Shown here piece by piece: positions 31,670-40,259 of a stretch of 45,558 bases of DNA. Each line of letters opens with the position of its first letter. The stretch's first letter is position 1. The position numbers and the translations under genes are program-made. The notes beneath the pieces are model-generated. The model was not told the origin of the DNA. It saw only the letters and a list, made by a program, of their open reading frames with translations, and searched no databases. This DNA comes from Candidatus Merdiplasma excrementigallinarum (lineage in GTDB: Bacteria; Bacillota; Clostridia; Lachnospirales; Lachnospiraceae). The DNA lies in contig DVOS01000075.1 of NCBI GenBank assembly GCA_018713435.1, positions 1 to 45,558 of the forward strand. The letters run 5' to 3'.

Positions 31670-32518
31670 ATGAAAAGAACAAAAGGAAAAGTTTTGACAG
31701 TCCTTCTGATGGCCTGCCTGTTTATCTGCCTGCTGTCAAAGCCGGCCGGAGCCGGTGAAGAGAGTCTGGCGTGGGTGGATGATGAGGCGGATCTGCTGGA
31801 TGAGAGCACGGAGGAGGAACTGGAAGAGAGGGCCGGGAAACTGTGGAAGGAGACCGGATACCAGTTTATGCTGGTGACCGCGGCTGACGCCGGCGGGAAG
31901 GAAGCCAGGGAGTTTGCGGAAGATTACTACATGGAGCATCAGTCCACACTGGACGGGGTCATTTACCTCATTGATATGGACAACCGGGAACTGTATGTGG
32001 CTACTTCCGGCCAGATGCGCTATTACCTGACTGATTCCAGGGTGGACCGGCTGCTGGATGAAGGTTATGAGGCTGTTGGGGAGGGAGAGTACGGGGAAGC
32101 TTTTCGGGTGATGCTGGAGGAGACAGAAAAGTTTCTGAAGCAGGGGATTCCGGACGGCACCTACTTGGTGGATGAAGATACCGGGGAAATAACCCGCTAC
32201 CGCAGGCCCAAAAGAATTACGGCTCTGGAGGCGGCTATGGCTGTCCTGGCGGGAATCGGCAGCGGTGGGGCTGTGTTTGCGGCAGTGCTGGCAGCTTACA
32301 GGGGAAAGGAGAACCATATGAGCCAGCCCTCAAAAAGCCCGGAACTGAAGCTTACGGTCAGCCGTGACCGCCTTACAAACCGTTTTATCACCCACCGGCA
32401 TATTCCCAAAGGGCCGCCTCCCGGTTCCCATGGAGGCCGTATGGGAGGAGGACCCTCCTCTACGGTGCACACCGGATCAGGGGGGAATTCTTTTGGGGGC
32501 GGAGGAAGAAAATTCTGA
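31670..32518 (+). CDS. TPM-domain membrane protein (YdjH-like)
   Basis: A 282-residue protein. A signal peptide (1-~28) precedes a TPM domain (~33-160) with VDDEADLLDESTEEELEERA, GYQFMLVTAADAGGKEAREF and GVIYLIDMDNRELYV. A membrane segment (~186-208) and a Gly/Pro/Ser-rich cytosolic tail ending GGNSFGGGGRKF follow, the usual end of this family. TPM domains were described as phosphatase-like in plants; the bacterial role is unclear. It is the third gene of the SPFH-zinc ribbon-TPM set, 38 bp after the second. Confidence 0.85.
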   Translation: MKRTKGKVLTVLLMACLFICLLSKPAGAGEESLAWVDDEADLLDESTEEELEERAGKLWKETGYQFMLVTAADAGGKEAREFAEDYYMEHQSTLDGVIYLIDMDNRELYVATSGQMRYYLTDSRVDRLLDEGYEAVGEGEYGEAFRVMLEETEKFLKQGIPDGTYLVDEDTGEITRYRRPKRITALEAAMAVLAGIGSGGAVFAAVLAAYRGKENHMSQPSKSPELKLTVSRDRLTNRFITHRHIPKGPPPGSHGGRMGGGPSSTVHTGSGGNSFGGGGRKF

Positions 32519-32531
32519 CAGGGATCAGCCA

Positions 32532-32560
32532 TTGCGAAACCGGAAAAAATGTGGTACTAT
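32532..32560 (+). promoter_or_regulatory. Promoter of the ACT-domain/ApgM pair
   Basis: TTGCGA (32532-32537) and TACTAT (32555-32560) are spaced by 17 bp, 62 bp before the ACT gene start. Confidence 0.55.
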
Positions 32561-32622
32561 CTTCTGAGTGATTACATTTGTACTTCTCATACAGACAAAG
32601 AGAATTACAGAAAGGAAGAGAC

Positions 32623-33066
32623 ATGGCAGATAAATCGCAGTATTTTGTTGTAAAGCAGAAGGCTGTGCCCGAGGTGCTGCTGAAGGTGGTGGAGGCAAAA
32701 AAGCTTCTGGATACCCGAAAGGCGGCCACTGTGCAGGAGGCCGCGGATCAGGTGGGGATCAGCAGAAGTTCCTTCTATAAATACAAAGACGATATTTTCC
32801 CCTTCCATGAGAATGCCAGAGGAAAAACCATTACGTTTGTCATTCAGATGAATGATCAGCCCGGACTGTTGTCGGATGTGCTGAAAGTGGTGGCAGAGCA
32901 TCGGGCCAATATTCTGACCATTCATCAGAGTATTCCCATCAACGGCATGGCCTCCACCACCATCAGCGTGGATGTGCTTCCCGATACGGGGAATATGTCG
33001 GAGATGATGGAGATGATTGAGAGCAAGGAAGGCGTGCAGCATCTGAAGATACTGGGCGGCGAGTGA
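32623..33066 (+). CDS. ACT-domain protein of the PheB/UPF0735 family
   Basis: A 147-residue protein. The N-terminal half (SQYFVVKQKAVPEVLLKVVE; ATVQEAADQVGISRSSFYKY) has a helix-turn-helix-like segment. The C-terminal half (ITFVIQMNDQPGLLSDVLKV; AEHRANILTIHQSIP) is an ACT domain, which usually binds an amino acid. The B. subtilis relative PheB lies beside phenylalanine genes, and others lie beside homoserine dehydrogenase; the exact role is not settled. The ribosome site is AAAGGAAGAG. The ApgM-type gene starts 21 bp later on the same transcript. Confidence 0.85.
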   Translation: MADKSQYFVVKQKAVPEVLLKVVEAKKLLDTRKAATVQEAADQVGISRSSFYKYKDDIFPFHENARGKTITFVIQMNDQPGLLSDVLKVVAEHRANILTIHQSIPINGMASTTISVDVLPDTGNMSEMMEMIESKEGVQHLKILGGE

Positions 33067-33087
33067 CGCGGGAAAGGAATGGGTGAG

Positions 33088-34287
33088 ATGAAATACATAG
33101 TAGTGTTGGGGGACGGCATGGCGGATGAGCCCCTGGAGAGCCTGGGGGGAAAGACGCCTCTGGAATATGCCTCCACCCCGGAGATGGACAGGCTGGCGGC
33201 CTTATCAGAGATCGGCCTGCTGCATACCATTCCGGAGGGGATGAGCCCCGGGAGCGATACTGCCAATCTGTCCGTGCTGGGCTATAACCCGAAAGTATAC
33301 TACACCGGCAGATCCCCCCTGGAGGCGCTCAGCATCGGCGTCCCCATGGAAGCGGAGGATGTGGCTTTCCGCTGCAACCTGGTGACGCTGACAGAAGAGG
33401 AACCCTATGAGGAAAAAAGGATACTGGATCACAGCTCCGGGGAGATCCGTACAGAGGATGCGAACGTACTGCTGGATGCGCTGCGGCCTGCGCTGGAGGA
33501 TGATGCGTACCGTCTGTATACCGGCACCAGCTACCGGCACTGTCTGATTGTAAAGAGGGGACAGGTGATCCCGCTGGCGGCGCCTCATGACCATCTGACG
33601 GAGGTGATCGGGCCCTGGCTGCCTCGGGATGCCCGCCTCCTGGAAATGCAGAAGAAGAGCTACGAGATTTTAAAGGATCATCCCATTAACCGGGAGCGGA
33701 AGGCCAGAGGTCTGAACCCGGCCAACAGCTGCTGGTTCTGGGGAGCGGGCACCCGGCCGGCTCTCACTTCCTTTGAGGAAAACTATCATAAGCGGGGCGT
33801 GATGATCTCCGCAGTGGATCTGTTAAAGGGAATCGCGGCAGGAGCCGGTATGACCAATATCAGGGTGGAGGGAGCCAACGGCGGCCTGCACACCAACTAT
33901 GAGGGAAAAGCCCGGGCAGCGGTGAAAGCGGTTCTGGAGGATAACTACGACTTCGCCTATATTCATGTGGAGGCGCCCGATGAGATGGGCCACCAGGGCA
34001 GTATAGAGAGAAAGATACAGGCTATTGAAAATCTGGATCAGCGGGTGATCCGCATTGTGCGGGAAGCCATGGACGCTTCCGGGGAGGACTATCGGCTTCT
34101 GGTACTGCCGGATCATCCTACCCCCATTCGGGTGCGCACCCACACGGCAGACCCTGTGCCCTACCTTCTCTATGACAGCACCGGCCGACAGTCCCATTCC
34201 TGGCATTATAACGAGCGGGAAGCGGCGGAAAGCGGAAACGACAGAGGAGAAGGGTACCGGATGATGAGCTATCTGCTCCGGCCCTGA
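33088..34287 (+). CDS. apgM: Cofactor-independent phosphoglycerate mutase, ApgM type
   Basis: A 399-residue alkaline-phosphatase-fold enzyme. The start at 33088 (MKYIVVLGDGMADEP) keeps AAAGGA at a proper distance; ATG at 33079 lies right on it. IPEGMSPGSDTANLSVLGYN carries the metal and nucleophile Ser region. HVEAPDEMGHQGSIERKIQA and LVLPDHPTPIRVRTHT give the second metal site. The archaeal-type enzyme interconverts 2- and 3-phosphoglycerate. Family members beside threonine genes have been proposed as homoserine kinases, and the ACT partner here leaves that open. Confidence 0.88.
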   Translation: MKYIVVLGDGMADEPLESLGGKTPLEYASTPEMDRLAALSEIGLLHTIPEGMSPGSDTANLSVLGYNPKVYYTGRSPLEALSIGVPMEAEDVAFRCNLVTLTEEEPYEEKRILDHSSGEIRTEDANVLLDALRPALEDDAYRLYTGTSYRHCLIVKRGQVIPLAAPHDHLTEVIGPWLPRDARLLEMQKKSYEILKDHPINRERKARGLNPANSCWFWGAGTRPALTSFEENYHKRGVMISAVDLLKGIAAGAGMTNIRVEGANGGLHTNYEGKARAAVKAVLEDNYDFAYIHVEAPDEMGHQGSIERKIQAIENLDQRVIRIVREAMDASGEDYRLLVLPDHPTPIRVRTHTADPVPYLLYDSTGRQSHSWHYNEREAAESGNDRGEGYRMMSYLLRP

Positions 34288-34347
34288 CGGGCAATGAACT
34301 CGAAATTAGAGTAGGGTTCTTCGGATATGCCGAAGATAAAAAATAAA

Positions 34348-34418
34348 AACCCTGGAAATGCAGGTGCATGCAGCTGTCAAAAGGACAGAACGCACACCGG
34401 ATTTCCAGGGTTATTTTG
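34348..34418. terminator. Bidirectional terminator between apgM and the DUF362 gene
   Basis: AACCCTGGAAAT (34348-34359) and ATTTCCAGGGTT (34401-34412) pair perfectly. ATTTTGTTTT follows on the plus strand and TTTTTATTTTTTATC on the minus strand, so it should stop both convergent transcripts. A loop of about 41 nt contains a smaller CTGTC-AAAAG-GACAG hairpin. Confidence 0.8.
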
Positions 34419-34420
34419 TT

Positions 34421-35311
34421 TTAGAATTCGATCAGCTCATACTCCCGGGTGCCGTATCCCAGTTCGGCGGCAGCCTCAATGGTATGGATGCCGTTGCGGC
34501 TGTTTACCCGCTCCATGAAATGTTTCCGGCCCGGGTCATCGGAGTGGATGACCAGATCCATGCAGGCCTGATCAATGGCTACCGGATCCAGGGAAGCCAG
34601 GATACCGATATCCTTCATGCAGGGATCTTCCGCAACCACGCAGCAGTCGCAGTCCACGGACAGATTTTTCATCACGTTGATGTAGGCCAGATTGCCTTTG
34701 AAGTGATTCACCACGCTCATGGCAGCGTCCGCCATGGCTTCCGGGAACATTACGCTGTCGGCGTGCTGTTTCCAGGTCTCATACCGGTCGTCCGTCTTTC
34801 CGGCGGAATGGATCAAAGCCTTGCCGGCCCGGCTGGCACAGCCGATGGACAGCTGCTTTAAGGCGCCGCCGTAACCGCCCATGGGATGGCCTTTAAAGTG
34901 GGCCAGAACCAGCATGGAATCGTAATTCACAATATTTTTGCCCAGATGGTTTTCCTTCAGGACTTTGCCGTTGGGGATGGGCCATACAAGGTCCAGCCCC
35001 TCCGCGTCCATCAGATCCACGTTGAAATACTTGGTCCAGCCGTGGTCGTCCAGAAGTTTCAGATGGGATTCCGTGTGGTCCCGCACGCCGCCGGAAGCGT
35101 CGCCGTATGCGGTATTGCACTCTACGATGGTTCCCCCGATCTCATCCATCATCGGTTTCCAGAATTCCGGATGCAGATAATTCTGATTACCCTTCTCGCC
35201 GGAGTGGACCTTCACAGCCACCCTGCCGGGCAGTGCAATTCCCAGTTTGTGATAAGCCTCCACTACCTTTTCCGGGGTAAGATCCCGGGTAAAGTAAACT
35301 TTTGCCTTCAT
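34421..35311 (-). CDS. DUF362 domain protein
   Basis: A 296-residue protein starting at 35311 behind GAGGGTACGGAT. It has AVKVHSGEKGNQNYLHPEFW, TIVECNTAYGDASGGVRDHT, LVLAHFKGHPMGGYGGALKQ and LSVDCDCCVVAEDPCMKDIG, the conserved blocks of DUF362. Longer relatives carry a C-terminal ferredoxin domain; this one does not, and has only a few cysteines (CDCC and two others). The biochemical role is unknown. It has its own promoter, divergent from brnQ. Confidence 0.87.
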   Translation of the reverse strand: MKAKVYFTRDLTPEKVVEAYHKLGIALPGRVAVKVHSGEKGNQNYLHPEFWKPMMDEIGGTIVECNTAYGDASGGVRDHTESHLKLLDDHGWTKYFNVDLMDAEGLDLVWPIPNGKVLKENHLGKNIVNYDSMLVLAHFKGHPMGGYGGALKQLSIGCASRAGKALIHSAGKTDDRYETWKQHADSVMFPEAMADAAMSVVNHFKGNLAYINVMKNLSVDCDCCVVAEDPCMKDIGILASLDPVAIDQACMDLVIHSDDPGRKHFMERVNSRNGIHTIEAAAELGYGTREYELIEF

Positions 35312-35354
35312 ATCCGTACCCTCGCTTTCTGAAAATAAAACATAAGTTAGTTTC

Positions 35355-35383
35355 AATATAGCACTGGGCTGATACAGCGTCAA
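35355..35383 (-). promoter_or_regulatory. Promoter of the DUF362 gene
   Basis: On the minus strand TTGACG (35383-35378) and TATATT (35360-35355) are separated by 17 bp, 44 bp before the start codon. Confidence 0.7.
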
Positions 35384-35407
35384 TATGATTTACAGAGCCT
35401 GGATGTA

Positions 35408-35436
35408 TTGACCTTTTGCAGGCAAAAACCTATACT
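35408..35436 (+). promoter_or_regulatory. Promoter of brnQ
   Basis: TTGACC (35408-35413) and TATACT (35431-35436) are separated by 17 bp, 26 bp before the brnQ start. It is back-to-back with the DUF362 promoter. Confidence 0.7.
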
Positions 35437-35462
35437 GTATCTGAGAAAGGAACGGATGAAAA

Positions 35463-36866
35463 ATGGAACGGTTTAATCTGAAAAATAAAATACTGATGGG
35501 AGTGACGCTGTTCTCCATGTTTTTCGGGGCGGGGAACCTGATCTTCCCGCCTTTTCTGGGAGCCCAGGCAGGAACTTCCGGATGGCCGGCTCTGGCCGGC
35601 TTTGCGGTCAGCGCGGTGGGACTGCCGGTTCTCGGCGTGATTGCGGTAACCCTCTCTGGCGGGCTGGATCAGCTGGCTTCCCGGGTACATCCCAGATTTG
35701 CGGTTTTATACATACTGATCCTGTACCTGGCTATCGGCCCCTGTCTGGCGATTCCCAGAACAGCCAGCACATCCTTCTCCATGGCGGTGCTGCCTTTTTG
35801 GCCGGAGGAGATGCCGGCAGCCTGGCTTCAGTTTGCCTACTCCCTGGTATTTTTCGCCGCGGCGGCCGCGGTAGCCATGCACCCGGAAAAACTGACGGAA
35901 TACCTGGGCAAAAAATTAACGCCCGTTCTTCTGGCGCTGATCGTGATCGTATTTGCGGCGTCCTGCCTGAAACCGGCAGGCCCCATTCCGGCTCCTGGGG
36001 AAGCTTACGCCTCACTGGCTCCGGTAAAAGGCTTTCTGTACGGCTATCAGACCATGGACACCCTGGCGGCGTTAAACTTCGGGATGATTATTGCCATGAA
36101 TATACGGGCAAAGGGGATACGTCAGGAAAAAGCGGTGATGCGGGAGACGGTCAGCGCCGGATGGATAGCGGGAATTTTTCTGCTGGCGGTTTACGGTATG
36201 CTGACTTTTGTGGGAATGCGTGGAGGATCCGCTTTTTCGGATGCCTCGGACGGTACGGGAATCCTGTCCGGAATGGTAGGCTTTCTGTTTGGAAAAGGGG
36301 GAATGGTCATCCTGGCGGTGATCTTTGTGATTGCCTGCTTTAATACCTGCGTAGGGCTATTCAGCTGCTGCGGAAAATATTTCTCCGGCGTATTTCCCGG
36401 ACTTTCCTACAGCAGATGGGTGCTGATTTTTGCTTTCGTCTCCATGGTGATCTCCAATGTGGGGCTGAAGGCAATTCTGAACTTTTCCCAGCCGGCTCTC
36501 AACGCCATTTATCCCCTGTCCATTCTGCTGATTTTTTTATCCTGCACCCACAGATGGCTGGGGCGTTTCAGGGCGGTTTATCCCTGGTCCGCGGCTCTCT
36601 GCGGAATCGTCAGTGTGCTGACAGTGCTGGATCAGCAGGGGATTATGCTTCCGGGCGCGGCAGCGCTGCTTCACAGGATCCCTGCCTATGCGGCGGGATT
36701 TGGCTGGCTCCTTCCCTCAGTTCTGGGCATCTGCATCGGAATGGCTGTCAGTCAGGTCAAGATAAAAGCAGGTGTTGGTCATAATCATATAGGGAATGAC
36801 CCAGAGCAGAGCCAGTCCCATGGACAGCACACCCAGCAGGAGAATTCCGATGAAAGACAGATTTAA
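35463..36866 (+). CDS. brnQ: Branched-chain amino acid carrier BrnQ (LIVCS family) with abnormal C-terminal tail
   Basis: A 467-residue carrier with about 12 membrane segments. FSMFFGAGNLIFPPFLGAQA near the N-terminus is the family signature; IGPCLAIPRTASTSFSMAVL and FNTCVGLFSCCGKYF also fit. BrnQ imports Leu, Ile and Val with Na+ or H+. After the last membrane segment (ending GICIGMAVSQ, about residue 429) there is a hydrophilic tail of about 38 residues rich in His, Gln, Asn and Ser. This tail is read through the antisense of the convergent DUF975 gene, as if the native stop had been lost. Confidence 0.88.
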   Translation: MERFNLKNKILMGVTLFSMFFGAGNLIFPPFLGAQAGTSGWPALAGFAVSAVGLPVLGVIAVTLSGGLDQLASRVHPRFAVLYILILYLAIGPCLAIPRTASTSFSMAVLPFWPEEMPAAWLQFAYSLVFFAAAAAVAMHPEKLTEYLGKKLTPVLLALIVIVFAASCLKPAGPIPAPGEAYASLAPVKGFLYGYQTMDTLAALNFGMIIAMNIRAKGIRQEKAVMRETVSAGWIAGIFLLAVYGMLTFVGMRGGSAFSDASDGTGILSGMVGFLFGKGGMVILAVIFVIACFNTCVGLFSCCGKYFSGVFPGLSYSRWVLIFAFVSMVISNVGLKAILNFSQPALNAIYPLSILLIFLSCTHRWLGRFRAVYPWSAALCGIVSVLTVLDQQGIMLPGAAALLHRIPAYAAGFGWLLPSVLGICIGMAVSQVKIKAGVGHNHIGNDPEQSQSHGQHTQQENSDERQI

Positions 36867-37460
36867 CCGGATATACCGGAACCCATGGCCTTTCATAATC
36901 CGCTGGCTTTCTCCAAGAAGCTGCAGCCAGTTCAGCTCCGGATGGTCGATGTAGAGAAAGAACGCCATGGCGTACCGCACAGTCAGAAGAAGGAACAGCG
37001 CCAGGGAAATGAGGCCGGATATGCCGAATGCCCCTGCCATGGCCGAAAAACTCATGCCGCCGATGAGCCAGGAGGTGTAGGCAAAAAAGGACACCAGAAG
37101 AAACGGCAGCATACAGACAAAACCGGCGGCAAAGAGGGCGGCAGTGATCAGAATCACCCGGTCGGGGTGGTGGGAGAAGGCAAAGAAAATCTGCCCCATG
37201 GCGGCATGGCTTCCTCTGGCAAAATTCAGATACAGACAGTTATGGCCCACCAGCAGCAGGATGGTGAGAAACAGTATGATCAGGTAGCTGAGCAGAGAAA
37301 GACCTGCCAGCCGTCCGGTAAAGCCGGTAGGAATTAAGAAAGCGATCATAAACGCGTAAATCAGATCGGTCAGTACCAGAGCGCCCATGGCAGTCAGATA
37401 TCTGCCGGTAAGGGCCTGCCTGGCTCTGGCCTTTAATAATGCGCAGGAACCTTGCTTCAT
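36717..37460 (-). CDS. DUF975 membrane protein
   Basis: A 247-residue integral membrane protein with five or six segments. The N-terminal KARARQALTGRYLTAMGALV matches the start of DUF975 proteins (often LKxxAKxxLxGNY). FARGSHAAMGQIFFAF and AMAFFLYIDHPELNWLQLLG with ESQRIMKGHGFRYI are typical central motifs. Function is unknown. Its start overlaps the stop of the DUF4190 gene upstream (ATGA), and GGAGG lies 9 nt before the ATG. Its last 50 codons overlap the 3' end of brnQ on the opposite strand. Confidence 0.82.
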   Translation of the reverse strand: MKQGSCALLKARARQALTGRYLTAMGALVLTDLIYAFMIAFLIPTGFTGRLAGLSLLSYLIILFLTILLLVGHNCLYLNFARGSHAAMGQIFFAFSHHPDRVILITAALFAAGFVCMLPFLLVSFFAYTSWLIGGMSFSAMAGAFGISGLISLALFLLLTVRYAMAFFLYIDHPELNWLQLLGESQRIMKGHGFRYIRLNLSFIGILLLGVLSMGLALLWVIPYMIMTNTCFYLDLTDSHSDADAQN

Positions 37461-37888
37461 ATGGTAATGCCTCCCTCCGTGCTGTCAAAAAAATGATCGG
37501 GAACCAGGTACTCCTCACCTGCTTCCTCGCCGTAATAATCGGAAAAATAATCCAGCATCTGTTCCAGCTCCCGGCGCAGGGCCGGATTGTTCCGAACTGT
37601 GATGAACGCGTAGCCGGTTACCAGGACAGAGGCGGCAATAGCCGCGATGGATACGATAAGAGATACTTTTGCCCTGGGATGCAAAGAACCGTCTCCCCGG
37701 GAGAGCAGAGCCAGCACAATGGCAGTGGCAGCCAGGGGGATGGAAATATAAAAAACAAAAAACAGAGGGATGGCGATAAGCCCCAGCACCATGGCGGCGG
37801 TGGCCATGCTCCGGGAACCGGAGATCCTGTGCCGCCTCATGCCCGGCGAGTCTGTGTTTTCATTGAAATTAGAAGGATTGGGATCCAT
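37457..37888 (-). CDS. DUF4190-like membrane protein
   Basis: A 143-residue protein. The start at 37888 places AAAGGAGG 9 nt upstream; an ATG at 37894 is too close. The N-terminal tail is polar (MDPNPSNFNENTDSPGMRRH). Two membrane helices (about 30-60 and 72-92) around LSRGDGSLHPRAKVSL follow the DUF4190 pattern of a double-glycine helical hairpin. The C-terminal acidic part is probably outside. Function is unknown. It is co-transcribed with the DUF975 gene. Confidence 0.7.
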   Translation of the reverse strand: MDPNPSNFNENTDSPGMRRHRISGSRSMATAAMVLGLIAIPLFFVFYISIPLAATAIVLALLSRGDGSLHPRAKVSLIVSIAAIAASVLVTGYAFITVRNNPALRRELEQMLDYFSDYYGEEAGEEYLVPDHFFDSTEGGITI

Positions 37889-37973
37889 CTGCATATGCCT
37901 CCTTTGCAGCAGAACTGTCCCTCCATGATAGCACAGGGAACCGGGAAAAACAAGCGGGGGGAATTTCGGGTAC

Positions 37974-38002
37974 TTGCAGGGACAGGGATTTTCAGATATA
38001 CT
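37974..38002 (+). promoter_or_regulatory. Promoter of tex
   Basis: TTGCAG (37974-37979) and TATACT (37997-38002) are spaced by 17 bp, 34 bp before the tex start. Confidence 0.65.
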
Positions 38003-38036
38003 GGAAAAGATATTGCCTGAGGAGGAGACGGACAGA

Positions 38037-40205
38037 ATGGATATGATAAATACGCTGGCCCTGGAACTGGAAGTAAAGCCCTGGCAGGTGGAAGCGGCCG
38101 TAAAACTGATTGATGAGGGATGTACGATTCCTTTTATCGCCCGCTACCGGAAAGAGGCGACCGGGACTCTCAACGACGAAGTGCTGCGGAAGCTGTATGA
38201 GAGGCTCAATTACCTGCGGGGACTGGAAGAGCGCAAGGAGCAGGTGATTGCCACCATCCGGGAACAGGAGAAACTGACGCCTGAGCTGGAGAAACAGATC
38301 CGGGAGGCGGCTACCCTGGTGGCGGTGGAAGATCTTTACCGCCCCTATAAGCCAAAGCGGAGAACCAGAGCGGCCATTGCCAGAGAGAAGGGACTGGAGC
38401 CTTTGGCAGACCTGATCCTTCTGCAGATGACAAAACGGCCGCTGGAGGAGGACGCAAAAACCTTTCTTTCAGAAGAAAAAGGGGTGGAGACCGTGGAGGA
38501 GGCTCTGGCCGGAGCCTGCGACATACTGGCGGAGCGGATATCCGACCGGGCGGATTACCGTGCCCGAATCCGGGACATGACGGTGAAAGAAGGTCTGCTT
38601 ACCGCCCAGGCTCGGGATGAGAAGGAAAAATCAGTCTATGAGACGTATTATCAGTATCAGGAACCTGTGGCAAAAGCGGCGGGCCATCGGATACTGGCTT
38701 TGAACAGAGGAGAAAAAGAGAAGTTTCTGACGGTCAGGCTGGAAGCGCCGGAGGAGAAAATTCTCGCCTGGCTGGAGAGGCAGATTGTAACCCGGGACAA
38801 CCCCTATACGGGTCCCTTGCTGAAGGAGACGGCTGCGGACAGCTACAGGCGTCTGATTGCGCCGGCCATTGAGAGAGAAATCCGCAGCCAGCTCACAGAG
38901 CGGGCGGAAGAGGGCGCCATTCAGGTGTTCGGAAAAAATCTGAAGCAGCTTCTGATGCAGCCTCCCATCCAGGGACAGGTGGTGCTTGGCTGGGATCCGG
39001 CTTTCCGCACCGGCTGCAAGCTGGCGGTGGTGGACGCCACGGGAAAGGTGCTGGACACTGCCGTGATTTATCCTACGGCCCCCACCACTCCCGCCAAACA
39101 GGAGGCGGCCCGACAAACCCTGAAAAAACTGATTCAGAAGTATGGAATTACGCTTTTTTCTGTGGGCAACGGAACGGCCTCCCGGGAATCGGAGCAGTTT
39201 ATAGTGGATCTGCTTCAGAACATACCGGAGAAAGTACAGTATGTGATTGTAAATGAGGCGGGGGCTTCCGTTTATTCCGCCAGCAAACTGGCAACGGAGG
39301 AATTTCCCCAGTTTGACGTGGGACAGCGAAGTGCCGCGTCTATTGCCAGAAGGCTGCAGGATCCTCTGGCGGAACTGGTTAAAATTGACCCCAAATCCAT
39401 CGGAGTAGGCCAGTATCAGCATGATATGAATCAGAAAAAGCTTGGAGAAACGCTGGAGGGCGTGGTGGAAGACTGCGTAAACCGGGTAGGGGTGGATCTG
39501 AATACGGCCTCCGTATCGCTGCTGGAATATGTGTCCGGTATTTCCAAAACCATTGCCAGAAATGTGGTGGCCTACCGGGAGGAGCACGGAAGATTTTCGG
39601 ACAGGAGAGAGCTTCTGAAGGTTCCAAAGCTGGGACCCAAAGCATTTGAACAGAGCGCCGGTTTTCTGCGGATCAAGGGAGGGGACAACCCTCTGGACGG
39701 CACCGGGGTTCATCCGGAGAGTTACAAGGCGGCCCGGGAGCTGCTGAAGCTTTTTGGCTGCAGCCTGGAAGATGTGGCGGACGGAAAACTGGCGGGGCTG
39801 CATAAAAAACTGAAAGATCCCAAAACCACGGCTCAGAAGCTGGGCGTGGGAGAGATTACCCTGGAGGATATTGTAAAGGAACTGGAAAAACCGGGCCGGG
39901 ATCCCAGAGAAGAAATGCCAAAGCCCATTCTGCGAAGCGACGTGCTGGAGATGAAAGACTTAAAGCCCGGCATGGTTTTAAAGGGAACGGTGCGGAATGT
40001 AATTGACTTTGGCGCCTTCGTAGACATCGGCGTCCATCAGGACGGTCTGGTTCATATCTCCCAGATGAGCAGCAAAAAATTTGTGAAGCATCCCCTGGAT
40101 GTGGTCAGCGTAGGGGATATTGTGGATGTAAAGGTGCTGGATATGGACGTGGACAGAAAACGGATCAGCCTTACCATGAAGCTGGAGGGACAGGAAACAA
40201 AATAA
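38037..40205 (+). CDS. tex: Tex-family S1 RNA-binding protein
   Basis: A 722-residue protein with the full Tex layout. The N-terminal helical part has IPFIARYRKEATGTLNDEVL. A YqgF/RNase H-like domain (about 318-450) has LGWDPAFRTGCKLAVVDATG and AAGATVYSAS-like ASVYSASKLATEEF. Helix-hairpin-helix repeats lie near 495-560 (NTASVSLLEYVSGISKTIAR). A C-terminal S1 domain (about 645-715) reads LKGTVRNVIDFGAFVDIGVH. Tex proteins act in RNA and transcription-related processes and cope with toxin or translation stress; the exact role differs between species. GGAGGAGACGG precedes the ATG. Confidence 0.95.
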   Translation: MDMINTLALELEVKPWQVEAAVKLIDEGCTIPFIARYRKEATGTLNDEVLRKLYERLNYLRGLEERKEQVIATIREQEKLTPELEKQIREAATLVAVEDLYRPYKPKRRTRAAIAREKGLEPLADLILLQMTKRPLEEDAKTFLSEEKGVETVEEALAGACDILAERISDRADYRARIRDMTVKEGLLTAQARDEKEKSVYETYYQYQEPVAKAAGHRILALNRGEKEKFLTVRLEAPEEKILAWLERQIVTRDNPYTGPLLKETAADSYRRLIAPAIEREIRSQLTERAEEGAIQVFGKNLKQLLMQPPIQGQVVLGWDPAFRTGCKLAVVDATGKVLDTAVIYPTAPTTPAKQEAARQTLKKLIQKYGITLFSVGNGTASRESEQFIVDLLQNIPEKVQYVIVNEAGASVYSASKLATEEFPQFDVGQRSAASIARRLQDPLAELVKIDPKSIGVGQYQHDMNQKKLGETLEGVVEDCVNRVGVDLNTASVSLLEYVSGISKTIARNVVAYREEHGRFSDRRELLKVPKLGPKAFEQSAGFLRIKGGDNPLDGTGVHPESYKAARELLKLFGCSLEDVADGKLAGLHKKLKDPKTTAQKLGVGEITLEDIVKELEKPGRDPREEMPKPILRSDVLEMKDLKPGMVLKGTVRNVIDFGAFVDIGVHQDGLVHISQMSSKKFVKHPLDVVSVGDIVDVKVLDMDVDRKRISLTMKLEGQETK

Positions 40206-40209
40206 ACGC

Positions 40210-40238
40210 TTGAATTTGTATCCGACCCGCGCTATAAT
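40210..40238 (+). promoter_or_regulatory. Promoter of the FMN riboswitch transcript
   Basis: TTGAAT (40210-40215) and a perfect TATAAT (40233-40238) are spaced by 17 bp. Confidence 0.8.
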
Positions 40239-40259
40239 GAAGAAGAATTTAAGAAAAGT

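Noticed and set aside
38631-39803. A 390-codon open frame on the minus strand inside tex
   Set aside because: It is fully antisense to a well-supported gene; no motif or start signal.
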